Positions 1 through 10,765 of a stretch of 64,000 nt of DNA are shown piece after piece. This stretch comes from Microbacterium sp. 1.5R (GTDB lineage Bacteria > Actinomycetota > Actinomycetes > Actinomycetales > Microbacteriaceae): contig NZ_CP018151.1 in assembly GCF_001889265.1 (NCBI RefSeq), forward strand, positions 2,418,001 through 2,482,000, given 5' to 3'. A program made the position numbers and the translations under genes. The notes under the pieces were generated by a model, which worked only from the letters and a program-made list of their open reading frames with translations, did not search any database and was not told where the DNA came from. The stretch's first letter is position 1. Each line of letters starts with the position of its first letter.

Positions 1-123
1 GCGGAGCGGGAACTGGCGGAGCTGGAGGCGTCCGCGCCCCCGCCCGTCGACACCGCGTCGCCACTCGCGCAGCGGCTGCTGGCCGAGCTGCAGCGGACAC
101 GCGATGTCGGTGGCGCTCGTTAG
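1..123 (+). CDS. C-terminal end of an unidentified protein (partial)
   Basis: An open frame enters from the left edge and stops at TAG (121-123), giving the last 40 residues. The tail is rich in Ala, Glu and Leu, contains a run of prolines (SAPPPVDTA), and ends with a probable helix (LAQRLLAELQRTRD). Too little is present to name a family. Its TAG stop also forms the start of the TAGGCT box that precedes the next gene. Confidence 0.6.
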   Translation, partial: AERELAELEASAPPPVDTASPLAQRLLAELQRTRDVGGAR

Positions 124-132
124 GCTGGAACC

Positions 133-2057
<1,925 letters not shown>

Positions 2058-2081
2058 CCTGGCCAGCCATAGGATGGGGGC

Positions 2082-2792
2082 GTGACTGATCCGCAGCAGC
2101 CCCCGTCCGGTGCCGTCCCCCCTGTGCCTCCCGCGCCCCGATCGGCCGACGAGCAGCAGCACTTCGCTCCGCCCGTGCCGCCAGCGCCCGCTGCGTACTC
2201 GTCGACTCCCCCGGTGCCGCCCGCATACCAGAGCGCTCCCCCGGCGTATCAGGGTGCGCCGCCCGCATACCAGAGCGCTCCCCCGGCCTATCAGGGTGCT
2301 CCGCCCTCGTACCAGGGCGCTCCCGCACCGCAGGCGGCTCCTCCCGGCGCCTACCAGGTTCCGGTCGGAGGCTACGCAGCGCCCGCGGGCGCATACCAGG
2401 CACCGGTGATCGCGGAGAAGAAGTCAGGGCTGCTCGGCATCCTGGCTCTGGTCCTGGCGATCGTGGCAGCCGTGGTCACACCGATCGTCGCCGGCATCAT
2501 GGGCTTCGAGATCGGACGTCGTCTTCCGGGCGGTCTCGACACGACGGCACCGGACTTCCTGTCGATCCTCTCTCCCGCGAGGGACCAAGTCCTGTGGGCG
2601 GAGATCTCGTTCTGGACGGGGACCATCCTCGGCATCGCCGCCATCGTCATCGGCATCATCGCCATTCGCAAGAAGCAGGCGCGCGGTGCGGGCATCGCCG
2701 CCCTCGTGGTCGCCGTGCTCGGCCCGATCATCTTCTGGGTCGTGCTGCTGGTGACACTGTCGACGGGAACGGCGACCGGCTTCCTGCCGTAG
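2082..2792 (+). CDS. Proline-rich DUF4190-like membrane protein
   Basis: A 236-residue protein of unknown function. Residues 1-105 are low-complexity Pro/Ala/Gln/Tyr with repeats of the type AYQSAPPAYQGAP, probably a flexible cytoplasmic tail. The rest has three hydrophobic segments: one at about 112-135, then a pair near 178-200 and 207-230 separated by a short basic turn (RKKQARG). This resembles actinobacterial DUF4190 proteins. The start is GTG, 6 nt after a TAGGAT box (2070-2075), so it is probably leaderless. The repeat-coding DNA contains a 42-bp tandem duplication. Confidence 0.75.
   Translation: MTDPQQPPSGAVPPVPPAPRSADEQQHFAPPVPPAPAAYSSTPPVPPAYQSAPPAYQGAPPAYQSAPPAYQGAPPSYQGAPAPQAAPPGAYQVPVGGYAAPAGAYQAPVIAEKKSGLLGILALVLAIVAAVVTPIVAGIMGFEIGRRLPGGLDTTAPDFLSILSPARDQVLWAEISFWTGTILGIAAIVIGIIAIRKKQARGAGIAALVVAVLGPIIFWVVLLVTLSTGTATGFLP
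2222..2305 (+). repeat. Tandem 42-bp coding repeat (two copies)
   Basis: Two head-to-tail 42-bp units (2222-2263 and 2264-2305) differ at only two visible positions. Each encodes a 14-residue AYQSAPPAYQGAPP-type unit. Shorter degenerate units flank them. Because the length is a multiple of three, copy-number change would stay in frame. Confidence 0.85.
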
Positions 2793-2827
2793 CCGCGGGG
2801 CACGCGACGGGTGCACCGCCCCGTGTC

Positions 2828-3409
2828 TCACCGTGGAGCGTGGTGCTTCTGCTGAGCGGCGAGCAGCCCGTCCTCCACGAGCAGCTCGACCGCGTCCGCC
2901 GCGTCGGACACGAGTATGGGCAAGTTCGCGCGCTCGTCTTTGCCGAACGGCGAGAGCACCCAGTCCGCGGGGTCCTGGCGCCCCACCGGTCGACCGATGC
3001 CGACCCGCACCCGCGGGAAATCCGGAGTGGTGATGGCACGGGCGATGTCTCGGACGCCGTTGTGCCCGCCGTGGCCTCCGCCGATCTTGAGCTTGACGGT
3101 GTCGAACGGGATGTCGAGCTCATCGTGGACGACGATGATCTGCTCCGGCGGCACCGAGTAGAACCGCGCCAGGGCGGCGACCGGCGTCCCGGACACGTTC
3201 ATGAACGTGTTCGGCTTGGCGAGCACGAGCTTGTCGCCGCCCGGGCGCAGCCAGGTCTCGACGACGCGCGCGCCGCCCTTGTGCTCCCGAAAGTTCTCGC
3301 CGCGGCGTGATGCGAGCTCATCGACGACCATCTGGCCGATGTTGTGACGCGTATCCGCGTATCGGGGGCCGGGGTTGCCGAGTCCCACCACGAGCCAGGT
3401 GGATGCCAT
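2828..3409 (-). CDS. pth: Peptidyl-tRNA hydrolase
   Basis: A 193-residue hydrolase that releases peptides from peptidyl-tRNA dropped by ribosomes. The family residues are in place: N12 and the catalytic H22 of RHNIG, N71 in FMNVSG, D96 in HDELD and N117 in the GGHGGHNG loop. It lies downstream of rplY on the same strand, a pairing common in actinobacteria. A strong hairpin separates the two, and a TATTCT box sits just past the hairpin, so pth probably also has its own promoter. Confidence 0.96.
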   Translation of the reverse strand: MASTWLVVGLGNPGPRYADTRHNIGQMVVDELASRRGENFREHKGGARVVETWLRPGGDKLVLAKPNTFMNVSGTPVAALARFYSVPPEQIIVVHDELDIPFDTVKLKIGGGHGGHNGVRDIARAITTPDFPRVRVGIGRPVGRQDPADWVLSPFGKDERANLPILVSDAADAVELLVEDGLLAAQQKHHAPR

Positions 3410-3461
3410 GTGGTCGTCCTCTCGGAATGCGGGCCCTTCGCGGTGCCCGGGTCAGAATACG

Positions 3462-3496
3462 ACAGAGGGGGCGCGATATGCTCGCGCCCCCTCTGT
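3462..3496 (-). terminator. Hairpin terminator after rplY
   Basis: A perfect 15-bp stem (3462-3476 with 3482-3496) and a 5-nt loop lie between rplY and pth. The stem is very GC rich. There is little of a T tract after it on the minus strand, so termination may be partial. Confidence 0.8.
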
Positions 3497-3529
3497 GTTG
3501 CAGTCAGCTGTGCGCTGCGCCTGCGGAGA

Positions 3530-4138
3530 TCACTCCGCGGCGGGAGCCTCCTCGGCGGCAGCCTCGTCGGCGCCGGCCTCGTCCTCTTCGAGCGACTCCT
3601 CGGCCGGGATCGAGATCGCGACGACGAGAACCTCGGGGTCGGTCAGCAGCGTCGAGCCCTTGGGGAGCTTGACCTCGGCGGCGGTGATGTGCGTGCCGTC
3701 CTCGAGACCCTCGACCGAGACCTCGACGTTCTGCGGAAGATGCGTGGCCTCGGCCTCGATCGACAGCGTGTTCGCGTCCTGGTTGACGATCGTTCCGGGA
3801 GCCGACTCTCCGGTGACGACGACGGGAACGTCGATCGTGACCTTCTCGCCCTTGCGGACGACGAGCAGGTCGATGTGCTCGATGATCTGGTGCACCGGGT
3901 CGCGCTGGACGTCCTTGACGAGGGCGAGCTGGTCCTTGCCGTCGATGTCGAGCTCGAGCAGAGCGTTCGCACGGCGGATGATCAGCGAGACCTGGTGGCC
4001 GGGCAGTGCGACGTGCACCGGGTCGGTGCCGTGGCCGTAGATCACGGCGGGGATCTTGCCTGCGGCGCGCAGACGACGGGCGAAGCCCTTGCCGAAGCTC
4101 TCGCGGAGCTCGGCCTTGACCTTGGTGTCTTCAGACAT
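3530..4138 (-). CDS. rplY: 50S ribosomal protein L25 / general stress protein Ctc
   Basis: A 202-residue Ctc-type L25, which binds 5S rRNA. The N-terminal L25 domain (about 5-95) is followed by the beta-rich TL5 C-terminal domain (about 100-190) and an acidic Ala/Glu tail, the long form usual in actinobacteria. The ATG is preceded by a clear GGAGAA ribosome-binding site. The gene ends in a strong hairpin before pth. Confidence 0.95.
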   Translation of the reverse strand: MSEDTKVKAELRESFGKGFARRLRAAGKIPAVIYGHGTDPVHVALPGHQVSLIIRRANALLELDIDGKDQLALVKDVQRDPVHQIIEHIDLLVVRKGEKVTIDVPVVVTGESAPGTIVNQDANTLSIEAEATHLPQNVEVSVEGLEDGTHITAAEVKLPKGSTLLTDPEVLVVAISIPAEESLEEDEAGADEAAAEEAPAAE

Positions 4139-4360
4139 GGGGTTCTCCTTCGGGGCACGCAGCGACAGCTACGCGGTGGTCTTGGAATTGTTCTCGAACG
4201 CAGACACGTGAGGAAAGCCACCGGCTTGCTTCGCCGCGTCGATAACGGATGCCAGCGCACGCGCAGAAGCATCCCTCGCCGAGGTACTCCTCTCATCGTA
4301 CCGGATGAGCCGGTAGGCTGAGAACACCGATCCCCTCTCTGCAGAACACGGAGTTCTCTC

Positions 4361-4486
4361 ATGCTCGACGGCGTCTTCTTCTCCCACGCGATCGCCTGGC
4401 TCATCGGCGCGATGACCGTGTGCGCCGCAGGCTTCACCTTCGCGGCCCTGTTCTCCCTGGGGCGCTCGGGATACCGCAAGGACTGA
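4361..4486 (+). CDS. 41-residue single-span membrane protein
   Basis: A short ATG frame encodes 41 residues: a short N-terminus, one hydrophobic helix (about 8-31, containing AWLIGAM and TFAALFSL) and a basic end (GRSGYRKD). A GGAG-like site lies about 7 nt before the ATG and a TAGGCT box at 4314-4319 gives a plausible promoter with a leader of about 40 nt. The stop overlaps a 7-bp inverted repeat (4481-4487 with 4496-4502) that may terminate the transcript. I do not recognise a family. The signals around it support a real gene. Confidence 0.6.
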   Translation: MLDGVFFSHAIAWLIGAMTVCAAGFTFAALFSLGRSGYRKD

Positions 4487-4583
4487 CCTCCTCGCGTCAG
4501 TCACCACCCGTCACACGGGAGCACCACCCCGGACGCCGCGATAATCTGGGAGCATCCCCTTCTTCTCGATCTAGGAGCCATCT

Positions 4584-6032
4584 GTGCCCGAAGCATCAGC
4601 GAACATCGGAGTCGTCGGACTCGCCGTCATGGGTTCGAACCTCGCCCGCAACCTCGCCAGCCGCGAGGGCAACACGGTGGCGATCTTCAACCGCAGCTAC
4701 GAGAAGACCGCGACGCTCGTCTCCGATCACCCTGAGGCCGGCTTCATCCCCGCCCAGACCTACCGGGAGTTCGCCGACTCGCTGCAGAAGCCGCGCACCG
4801 CGATCATCATGGTCAAGGCCGGCGGCCCGACGGACGCCGTGATCGACTCGCTGGTCGAGGTCTTCGAGCCGGGCGACATCATCGTCGACGGCGGCAACGC
4901 GTACTTCCCCGACACGATCCGCCGCGAGAAGGCGGTCCGTGAGACCGGAATCAACTTCGTCGGCGCCGGGATCTCGGGCGGCGAGGAGGGCGCACTCACG
5001 GGCCCGTCGATCATGCCCGGCGGCTCGGACGAGTCGTGGATCACCCTCGGCCCGATCCTCAAGTCGATCGCCGCGATCGCCGAGGGCGAGCCGTGCGTCA
5101 CGCACGTCGGACACGACGGTGCCGGACACTTCGTCAAGATGGTGCACAACGGCATCGAGTACGCCGACATGCAGCTCATCGCCGAGGCCTATGACCTCAT
5201 CCGCCGCGGCACGGGCAAGTCGCCCGCCGAGATCGCCGAGATCTTCGCCGAATGGAACAAGGGCGAGCTCGAGTCGTACCTGATCGAGATCACCGCAGAG
5301 GTGCTGCGCCAGGTCGATGCCGAGACCGGCAAGCCGCTCGTCGACGTCATCCTCGACCAGGCCGGAGCCAAGGGCACCGGAGCGTGGACCGTCCAGACCG
5401 CGCTGTCGCTCGGCGTTCCCGTCTCCGGCATCGCCGAGGCCACGTTCGCCCGCTCGCTGTCGTCGCACCCCGAGCAGCGCGAGGTCGCCGGAGCCCTCCC
5501 GGGCCCGGACGAGGAGTTCGTCGTCGCCGACGAGGCCGCTTTCATCGAGGACGTCCGTCTCGCGCTCTACGCATCGAAGATCGTCGCGTACTCGCAGGGC
5601 TTCGACGAGATCCGCGCGGGCGCTGCCGAATACGGCTGGAACATCGACCTGGGCGCCATCAGCAAGATCTGGCGCGGCGGCTGCATCATCCGTGCGCAGT
5701 TCCTCAACCGCATCGCCGACGCATACGCGGCAGAGCCCGGTCTTCCCGTGCTGCTGACGGCTCCGTACTTCACCGAGGCGATCACGCGCGCTCAGGCGCC
5801 GTGGCGTCGCGTCGTGGTCGCGGCGGCACAGGCCGGCATCCCGGCTCCGGCGTTCTCGTCGTCGCTGTCGTACTACGACGGCATCCGCGCCGACCGCCTC
5901 CCCGCAGCCCTCGTGCAGGGCCAGCGCGACTTCTTCGGGGCGCACACCTACAAGCGCATCGACAAGCCGGGCACCTTCCACACGCAGTGGTCGGGCGACC
6001 GCACCGAGATCGAAGCCGAAGACACGCACTGA
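4584..6032 (+). CDS. gnd: 6-phosphogluconate dehydrogenase, decarboxylating
   Basis: A 482-residue enzyme that oxidises 6-phosphogluconate to ribulose 5-phosphate in the pentose phosphate pathway. The N-terminal Rossmann motif is GLAVMGSNLA, followed by the substrate signatures GGEEGA and the VHNGIEY segment with the catalytic Lys just before it (VKMVHNGIEY). Length fits the dimeric long-chain form. The start is GTG after a strong TAGGAG ribosome-binding site (4572-4577). Transcription ends at a perfect hairpin that also serves the convergent ABC gene. Confidence 0.97.
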   Translation: MPEASANIGVVGLAVMGSNLARNLASREGNTVAIFNRSYEKTATLVSDHPEAGFIPAQTYREFADSLQKPRTAIIMVKAGGPTDAVIDSLVEVFEPGDIIVDGGNAYFPDTIRREKAVRETGINFVGAGISGGEEGALTGPSIMPGGSDESWITLGPILKSIAAIAEGEPCVTHVGHDGAGHFVKMVHNGIEYADMQLIAEAYDLIRRGTGKSPAEIAEIFAEWNKGELESYLIEITAEVLRQVDAETGKPLVDVILDQAGAKGTGAWTVQTALSLGVPVSGIAEATFARSLSSHPEQREVAGALPGPDEEFVVADEAAFIEDVRLALYASKIVAYSQGFDEIRAGAAEYGWNIDLGAISKIWRGGCIIRAQFLNRIADAYAAEPGLPVLLTAPYFTEAITRAQAPWRRVVVAAAQAGIPAPAFSSSLSYYDGIRADRLPAALVQGQRDFFGAHTYKRIDKPGTFHTQWSGDRTEIEAEDTH

Positions 6033-6041
6033 GCGCGTCGC

Positions 6042-6089
6042 AGACATGACGAAGGCCCCGGCGATTCCGCCGGGGCCTTCGTCATGTCT
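6042..6089. terminator. Bidirectional terminator between gnd and the ABC operon
   Basis: A perfect 22-bp inverted repeat (6042-6063 with 6068-6089) with a 4-nt loop sits between two converging genes and touches the stop codon of the minus-strand ABC gene. Its symmetry suits termination in both directions. Confidence 0.92.
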
Positions 6090-6814
6090 CACCGGGTGAT
6101 GTCCTGCACCGTGCCCTTCGCCAGCCGAAGGCGTCTGGTGGCCCGGCGCGCCACCGCCGAGTCGTGAGTGACGACGATCATGGTGATCCCTTCCGCGCAC
6201 AGCCCCTGGAGCAGCGTGAGGATCTCATCACGCATGCTCTCGTCGAGGTTGCCTGTGGGCTCGTCCGCGAGCAGCACGCGGGGTCGCTTCACGATCGCCC
6301 GCGCGATCGCCACACGCTGCTGCTGACCGCCCGACAGCTCGGTGGGCAGGTGGTCGCCGCGGTCGGCGAGCCCGACGTGAGCGAGAGCCTCGGCGACGCG
6401 AGCCGTCCGTTCGGTCCGGCTCAGGTCGGTGGGCTCGAGGGCCATGTCCACGTTCTCGGCCGCTGTCAGCGTGGGGATGAGGTTGAACCCTTGGAACACG
6501 AAGCCGATCTCTTGGGCACGGATGCGGCTGAGCTCCCTCGCGGATGCCGACGCCAGCTCGATGTCACCGAGCTTCAACGAGCCGGAGGAGGGCTTGTCGA
6601 GCGCGCCCAGCATCTGCAGGAGAGTCGACTTGCCCCCTCCGGTCGGCCCCTGGATGGTGACGAACTCACCGGGAAGGATCGTGAGGTCGACCCCCGTGAG
6701 CGCCTTCACCGTGCGTCCCTTCTGCGTGTACGTGCGAGTGACACCCTGCGCGCGGTACAGCGGCGCCGCGGCATCCGTGCCGCTCGCGGAAGGGGCGATG
6801 TCTGCGATGGTCAT
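6089..6814 (-). CDS. MacB/LolD-type ABC transporter ATP-binding protein
   Basis: A 241-residue ATPase with Walker A GPTGGGKST (56-64), the signature LSGGQQQR and Walker B LLADEPTGNLD followed by the family TGNLD insert. This type pairs with FtsX-like permeases that move lipoproteins, peptides or drugs. I place the start at the ATG with an AAGGAG site 7 nt upstream; the frame stays open further but that part overlaps the permease and is not conserved-looking. The permease ends 40 nt before this start, so the two form an operon, with a two-component system divergent from it. Confidence 0.92.
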   Translation of the reverse strand: MTIADIAPSASGTDAAAPLYRAQGVTRTYTQKGRTVKALTGVDLTILPGEFVTIQGPTGGGKSTLLQMLGALDKPSSGSLKLGDIELASASARELSRIRAQEIGFVFQGFNLIPTLTAAENVDMALEPTDLSRTERTARVAEALAHVGLADRGDHLPTELSGGQQQRVAIARAIVKRPRVLLADEPTGNLDESMRDEILTLLQGLCAEGITMIVVTHDSAVARRATRRLRLAKGTVQDITR

Positions 6815-6854
6815 GTCGTATCTCCTTGTCGTGCGATGGGTGATCGAGGGTCCG

Positions 6855-8327
6855 TCAGGCGACGGAGCGCAGTGCCTCTGCCGGGCTGAGGCGGGCCGCG
6901 CGCCAGCCTCCGAATGCTCCTGCCACGAGACCGCCGAGCACGGCGAGGCAGACCGCGGCGACCAGCACCCACGGTGTGAACGGTGCGTGCAGCACGATGT
7001 CGGCCGCCTGTTGCGTCTGGAACATGTCGCCACCTCCGGTGGGCCCGCCGCCCATCCCGCCGGGGCCACCTTCCGCGGTGCTCGCGGCAGCAGCCGCGAC
7101 GGTCGGCTTCACGAGATCGATCACAACGATGCCGGCGATGCCGAGTGCGAGCCCCACGACGCCACCGATCAGCCCCTGGACCATCGACTCGCCCGCGACC
7201 TGGCGCACGACGCGACCGTTCGACCAGCCGATCGCCTTGAGCGTGCCGAACTCGCGGGTGCGGCGCGAGACGCCGGACAGCGTCAGCAGCACCGAGAGCA
7301 GCACGGCCACGGCGAGCACGATGATCGACAGCCAGGTGCCGAGGTTCGTGATCAGCGACGTGGCACCGGACAGCGAACCGGAGACGGTCGCGGCGAGCTC
7401 GGACTGCGACGTGATCGTCGCGTCGGGCAGCTCGTCTGCGAGGGCCGCCTGCACCGCGTCGATCGACGATGCCGACTCGGCCTGCACGTACACCGTGGAG
7501 ACGACGTCTCCGGCGCCGGAGAGATCCTGCGCCGTGTCGAGGGGCAGATAGACGTCGGCAGCGGTGTCGGCGGAGTCCGCGGTGGAAGCCACGATCCCCA
7601 CGATCTCCACATCGGAGCCTGCGACGTCGATCGTGTCGCCGACGGCGATCTCGTTCGTGGTCGCGTAGGTCGCGTCGACGAGCGCGACGAGTGCCCCGGC
7701 GTCATCCGTGTCGAGAGCCCGGCCATCGCTGACCCCGACCGAGGCGAGCGGACCCACTGACGTCACGGCCGGGTCGATGCCGAGCACGGTGAATGAATCG
7801 ACGCCGAACGAGCCGCCACCCGCGCCACCCGCTCCGCCTTGCGGCGGCGCCTGACCCTCGGTCGGCGCAGTGCTCTCTGTCGTGGCGTCCTGCTCACCGA
7901 ACCCGCCGCTGGGCAGCTCGCCCGAGAAGGTCGAGTTCGTGAGGCTGAGAGCAGCGGATGCCGCCGTCACCCCATCCGTCGAGGTCACCGTGTCGAGCAC
8001 GGACGCGTCGAGCGTGCCGCGCATGAAGTCCGTCATGAGAGTCGACTGGCTCAGTGTGGTCGTGTCGCCCTCGGTCGCGCCGTCCTCCGAGCCGAAGTCG
8101 AAGCGCTGCCCGCCGCCCTCCCCCGGTTCCGCCGCGGCACCAGTGACCGTGAGGTCGGTGCCCACGCCGTACACCGATTCCAGCGCCTGCGCCTGCGCAT
8201 CCCGAACTCCTGCCGTGAGGGCGTTCACGATGATCACCAGGGCGATCGCGATCGCGAGTCCGATCGCGACGATCATGGTCTGCTTCTTGCGGCCCGCCAA
8301 CTCGCGCCGTAGATATGTCCCGTACAT
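6855..8327 (-). CDS. FtsX/MacB-family ABC transporter permease
   Basis: A 490-residue permease with an N-terminal membrane segment (about 15-38), a long extracytoplasmic domain (about 40-320) that carries a Gly-rich insert (PPQGGAGGAGGG), and three C-terminal helices forming the FtsX domain, with a second Gly-rich stretch (GGPGGMGGG) in the last external loop. An AAGGAG site precedes the ATG. It is the partner of the ATPase immediately downstream. The Gly-rich inserts are unusual for the family and probably form flexible loops. Substrate cannot be inferred. Confidence 0.9.
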   Translation of the reverse strand: MYGTYLRRELAGRKKQTMIVAIGLAIAIALVIIVNALTAGVRDAQAQALESVYGVGTDLTVTGAAAEPGEGGGQRFDFGSEDGATEGDTTTLSQSTLMTDFMRGTLDASVLDTVTSTDGVTAASAALSLTNSTFSGELPSGGFGEQDATTESTAPTEGQAPPQGGAGGAGGGSFGVDSFTVLGIDPAVTSVGPLASVGVSDGRALDTDDAGALVALVDATYATTNEIAVGDTIDVAGSDVEIVGIVASTADSADTAADVYLPLDTAQDLSGAGDVVSTVYVQAESASSIDAVQAALADELPDATITSQSELAATVSGSLSGATSLITNLGTWLSIIVLAVAVLLSVLLTLSGVSRRTREFGTLKAIGWSNGRVVRQVAGESMVQGLIGGVVGLALGIAGIVVIDLVKPTVAAAAASTAEGGPGGMGGGPTGGGDMFQTQQAADIVLHAPFTPWVLVAAVCLAVLGGLVAGAFGGWRAARLSPAEALRSVA

Positions 8328-8415
8328 GTGTCTCCTTCTGCCGCGCCGTTCGCGGGGCCGATGTCGACGCTAAAGACCGGACTTTTGCGAGATCGAGGGA
8401 CCGATGATGAGAAGG

Positions 8416-8469
8416 CTATGGGTGCTTTCTCACAGGCGACGCATAGCGCACTCCATAGAAACCCCATAG
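8416..8469. promoter_or_regulatory. CATAG direct repeats between divergent ABC and two-component genes
   Basis: CATAG occurs at 8442-8446, 8454-8458 and 8465-8469, spaced 12 and 11 bp, about one helical turn. An inverted copy (CTATG) lies at 8416-8420. OmpR-family regulators typically bind direct repeats with this spacing, so this is a candidate binding site for the adjacent response regulator. Confidence 0.55.
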
Positions 8470-8490
8470 GTGATTCCGCAGAATGTACTC

Positions 8491-9219
8491 ATGAGCACTG
8501 ATCTTCCCGAACTGCGCCGCCCCGACGGCTCCCCCCTGCGCATCCTCGCCGTCGACGACGAGCAGATGCTCACCGACCTGCTCGCGATGGCTCTGCGGAT
8601 GGAGGGCTGGGAGGTGCGCACGGCGTCGTCCGGCCTCGAAGCTCTGCAGGTCGCGCGCGAGTTCGAACCCGACGCTCTCGTGCTCGACATCATGATGCCC
8701 GACCTCGACGGCATGGCCGTGCTGCGGCGCCTCCGCGAGTCGGGCAGCCTCGTGCCCGTGCTGTTCCTGACCGCGAAGGATGCCGTGGGCGACCGCGTCG
8801 CCGGCCTCACCGCCGGCGGCGACGACTATGTCACCAAGCCGTTCAGCCTCGAAGAGGTCATCGCACGTCTGCGCGCGATCATCCGTCGCACGGGACATGC
8901 GACCGCCGACGACGGTCAGTCGATCCTCCGCGTGGCCGACCTGACCCTCAATGAGGACAGCCACGAGGTCATGCGCGATGGCACCGAGATCGAGCTGACC
9001 GCGACCGAGTTCGAGCTGCTCCGCTACCTAATGCGCAACGAGCGCAGAGTGCTGTCGAAGGCGCAGATCCTCGATCGCGTATGGAGCTACGACTTCGGCG
9101 GCAAGTCCTCGGTCGTCGAGCTGTACATCTCGTACCTCCGCAAGAAGATCGACGCCGGACGCACCCCGCTGCTGCACACCGTGCGCGGTGTCGGCTACAT
9201 GATCAAGGCGCCTCAGTGA
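8491..9219 (+). CDS. OmpR/PhoB-family response regulator
   Basis: A 242-residue regulator. The receiver domain (about 16-130) has the acidic pair D22-D23, phosphoacceptor D66 in VLDIMMPD, and the LTAKD and KPFS switch segments. The C-terminal winged helix (about 148-240) contains the typical VWSYDFGG and LYISYLRKKID. I chose ATG 8491; an in-frame GTG at 8470 would place coding sequence over the CATAG repeats. The kinase gene overlaps the stop by 3 nt (GTGA). The regulator probably controls itself and the divergent ABC exporter. Confidence 0.93.
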   Translation: MSTDLPELRRPDGSPLRILAVDDEQMLTDLLAMALRMEGWEVRTASSGLEALQVAREFEPDALVLDIMMPDLDGMAVLRRLRESGSLVPVLFLTAKDAVGDRVAGLTAGGDDYVTKPFSLEEVIARLRAIIRRTGHATADDGQSILRVADLTLNEDSHEVMRDGTEIELTATEFELLRYLMRNERRVLSKAQILDRVWSYDFGGKSSVVELYISYLRKKIDAGRTPLLHTVRGVGYMIKAPQ

Positions 9220-10715
9220 GCAGCACGGGGATGGCCAGACGGCCGATGAGTCTGCAGACACGGCTGATGACAGCCGTGATCGGCTTCGTCTCGCTCATCC
9301 TCGTGATCGTCGCCGTGATCACCAGTGCGCTGCTCGGCAGCACGCTCGAACGGCAGCTCGAGGATCGCCTGCACAGCTACTCGAATCAGGTGACGCAGTG
9401 GGTCAGCCGGGTACCGGCCCAGTTCGCGAACATGGACAACATCCTCGAGATCAACGATGCGCGGGTTCCGGGACTCCTGTTGGCGGTGTCCAGCACCGAG
9501 GGCGGCACCAGCGGCGTGCTCTTCCCCGACACCAAGGACGAGTGGGGCGGCGTCCCGCAGAAGTTGACCAGCGCGGACCTCGAACGGATCGACGCGGCAC
9601 TTGCCGGCCAGCCCAGCGCCACCGTCGCCCTGGACGACTTCGGTTCGTACATGGTCTTCGCGAAGCAGGCGCCCAACGGTGTGAATGTCGTCACCGGTCT
9701 CCCCCGCACCGAGATCCAGAATCAACTGGCCACACTGCTCACCGTGATCGCCCTCGCGACGATCGGCGGTCTGATCCTCCTCGCTCTCACGACGGCGATC
9801 ACGATCCGCGTCGGACTGAGACCGCTGCGTGCGGTCGCCGCGACGGCGACGCGGGTGGCGAACCAGCCCCTCGACCGCGGAGAGGTGCAGATCACCGAGC
9901 GGGTGCCTGCCGCGGAGGCCGATCCGCGGACCGAGACGGGTCTCGTCGGCTCCTCCCTCAACAAGCTGCTCGACCATGTCAACGCCTCTCTCGCCTCCCG
10001 TCAGAAGAATGAAGAGCGGATGCGTCGGTTCGTCGCCGACGCGAGCCATGAACTGCGCACACCTCTGTCGTCGATCCGCGGCTACTCCGAGCTCTCTCTG
10101 CGTGCGCTGAAGCAGCAGGGCGGAGAGGCGGCCGTCGAGAGCACCACGACGTCGCTCGAGCGCATCCAGGCCCAGTCCCTGCGCATGACGCGCCTGGTGG
10201 AGGATCTGCTGCTGCTCGCCCGTCTCGACGAGGGACGGGAACTCGTCTACGGCACCGTCGATCTGACGCAGCTCGCGCTGGAGGGGCTCTCCGACGCGCG
10301 CCCGACCGCAGCCGACCACCACTGGAACATCGAGGCGCCGGACGAGCCCATCGTCATCGTCGGCGATGCGGGCCGCATGCACCAGGTCGTCGCGAACCTG
10401 CTCGCGAATGCGCGGACGCACACGCCTGCCGGTACGTCGATCACCCTCAGCGTGGCCCGCGAAGGCGACGAGGCCGTGCTGCGCGTGCACGACAACGGCC
10501 CGGGCATCGACCCCGGGGTGCGAGAGGAGCTCTTCGCACGCTTCGCCCGCGGTGACAGCTCCCGCGCCCGCCAGACCGGCGGCACGGGGCTCGGACTGGC
10601 CATCGCGAAGGCGATCGTCGAAGGACACGGCGGTCACCTCACGGTCGACAGCGAGCCCGGAGACACGACCTTCAGCGTGCGGCTCCCGATCAATCCGGCG
10701 TCCGCCTCGGACTGA
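9216..10715 (+). CDS. Sensor histidine kinase
   Basis: A 499-residue kinase with two membrane helices (about 18-41 and 175-200), an extracytoplasmic sensor region between them, a HAMP linker, a HisKA domain with H278 in DASHELRTP, and a C-terminal ATPase domain with NLLANARTHT (N box), DNGPGID (G1) and GTGLGLAI (G2). The GTG start overlaps the regulator stop (GTGA), indicating translational coupling; an ATG five codons later is the alternative. The architecture resembles MprB/TrcS-type kinases that sense envelope conditions. Confidence 0.93.
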   Translation: MSSTGMARRPMSLQTRLMTAVIGFVSLILVIVAVITSALLGSTLERQLEDRLHSYSNQVTQWVSRVPAQFANMDNILEINDARVPGLLLAVSSTEGGTSGVLFPDTKDEWGGVPQKLTSADLERIDAALAGQPSATVALDDFGSYMVFAKQAPNGVNVVTGLPRTEIQNQLATLLTVIALATIGGLILLALTTAITIRVGLRPLRAVAATATRVANQPLDRGEVQITERVPAAEADPRTETGLVGSSLNKLLDHVNASLASRQKNEERMRRFVADASHELRTPLSSIRGYSELSLRALKQQGGEAAVESTTTSLERIQAQSLRMTRLVEDLLLLARLDEGRELVYGTVDLTQLALEGLSDARPTAADHHWNIEAPDEPIVIVGDAGRMHQVVANLLANARTHTPAGTSITLSVAREGDEAVLRVHDNGPGIDPGVREELFARFARGDSSRARQTGGTGLGLAIAKAIVEGHGGHLTVDSEPGDTTFSVRLPINPASASD

Positions 10716-10731
10716 CCGCGCCTTCGTCTCC

Positions 10732-10765
10732 CCTCGGTCCCGCAGAGCCGTCTGCGGGACCGAGG
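10732..10765 (+). terminator. Hairpin after the sensor kinase gene
   Basis: A perfect 15-bp stem (10732-10746 with 10751-10765) and a GCCG loop lie 17 nt after the kinase stop. No T tract follows. The right arm of the stem is also the left arm of the first REP-like module, so the module array and the terminator share sequence. Confidence 0.65.

Noticed and set aside
2793..2827. Terminator after the proline-rich protein gene
   Set aside because: The GGGGCACG and GCCCCGTG segments do not pair in a consistent stem.
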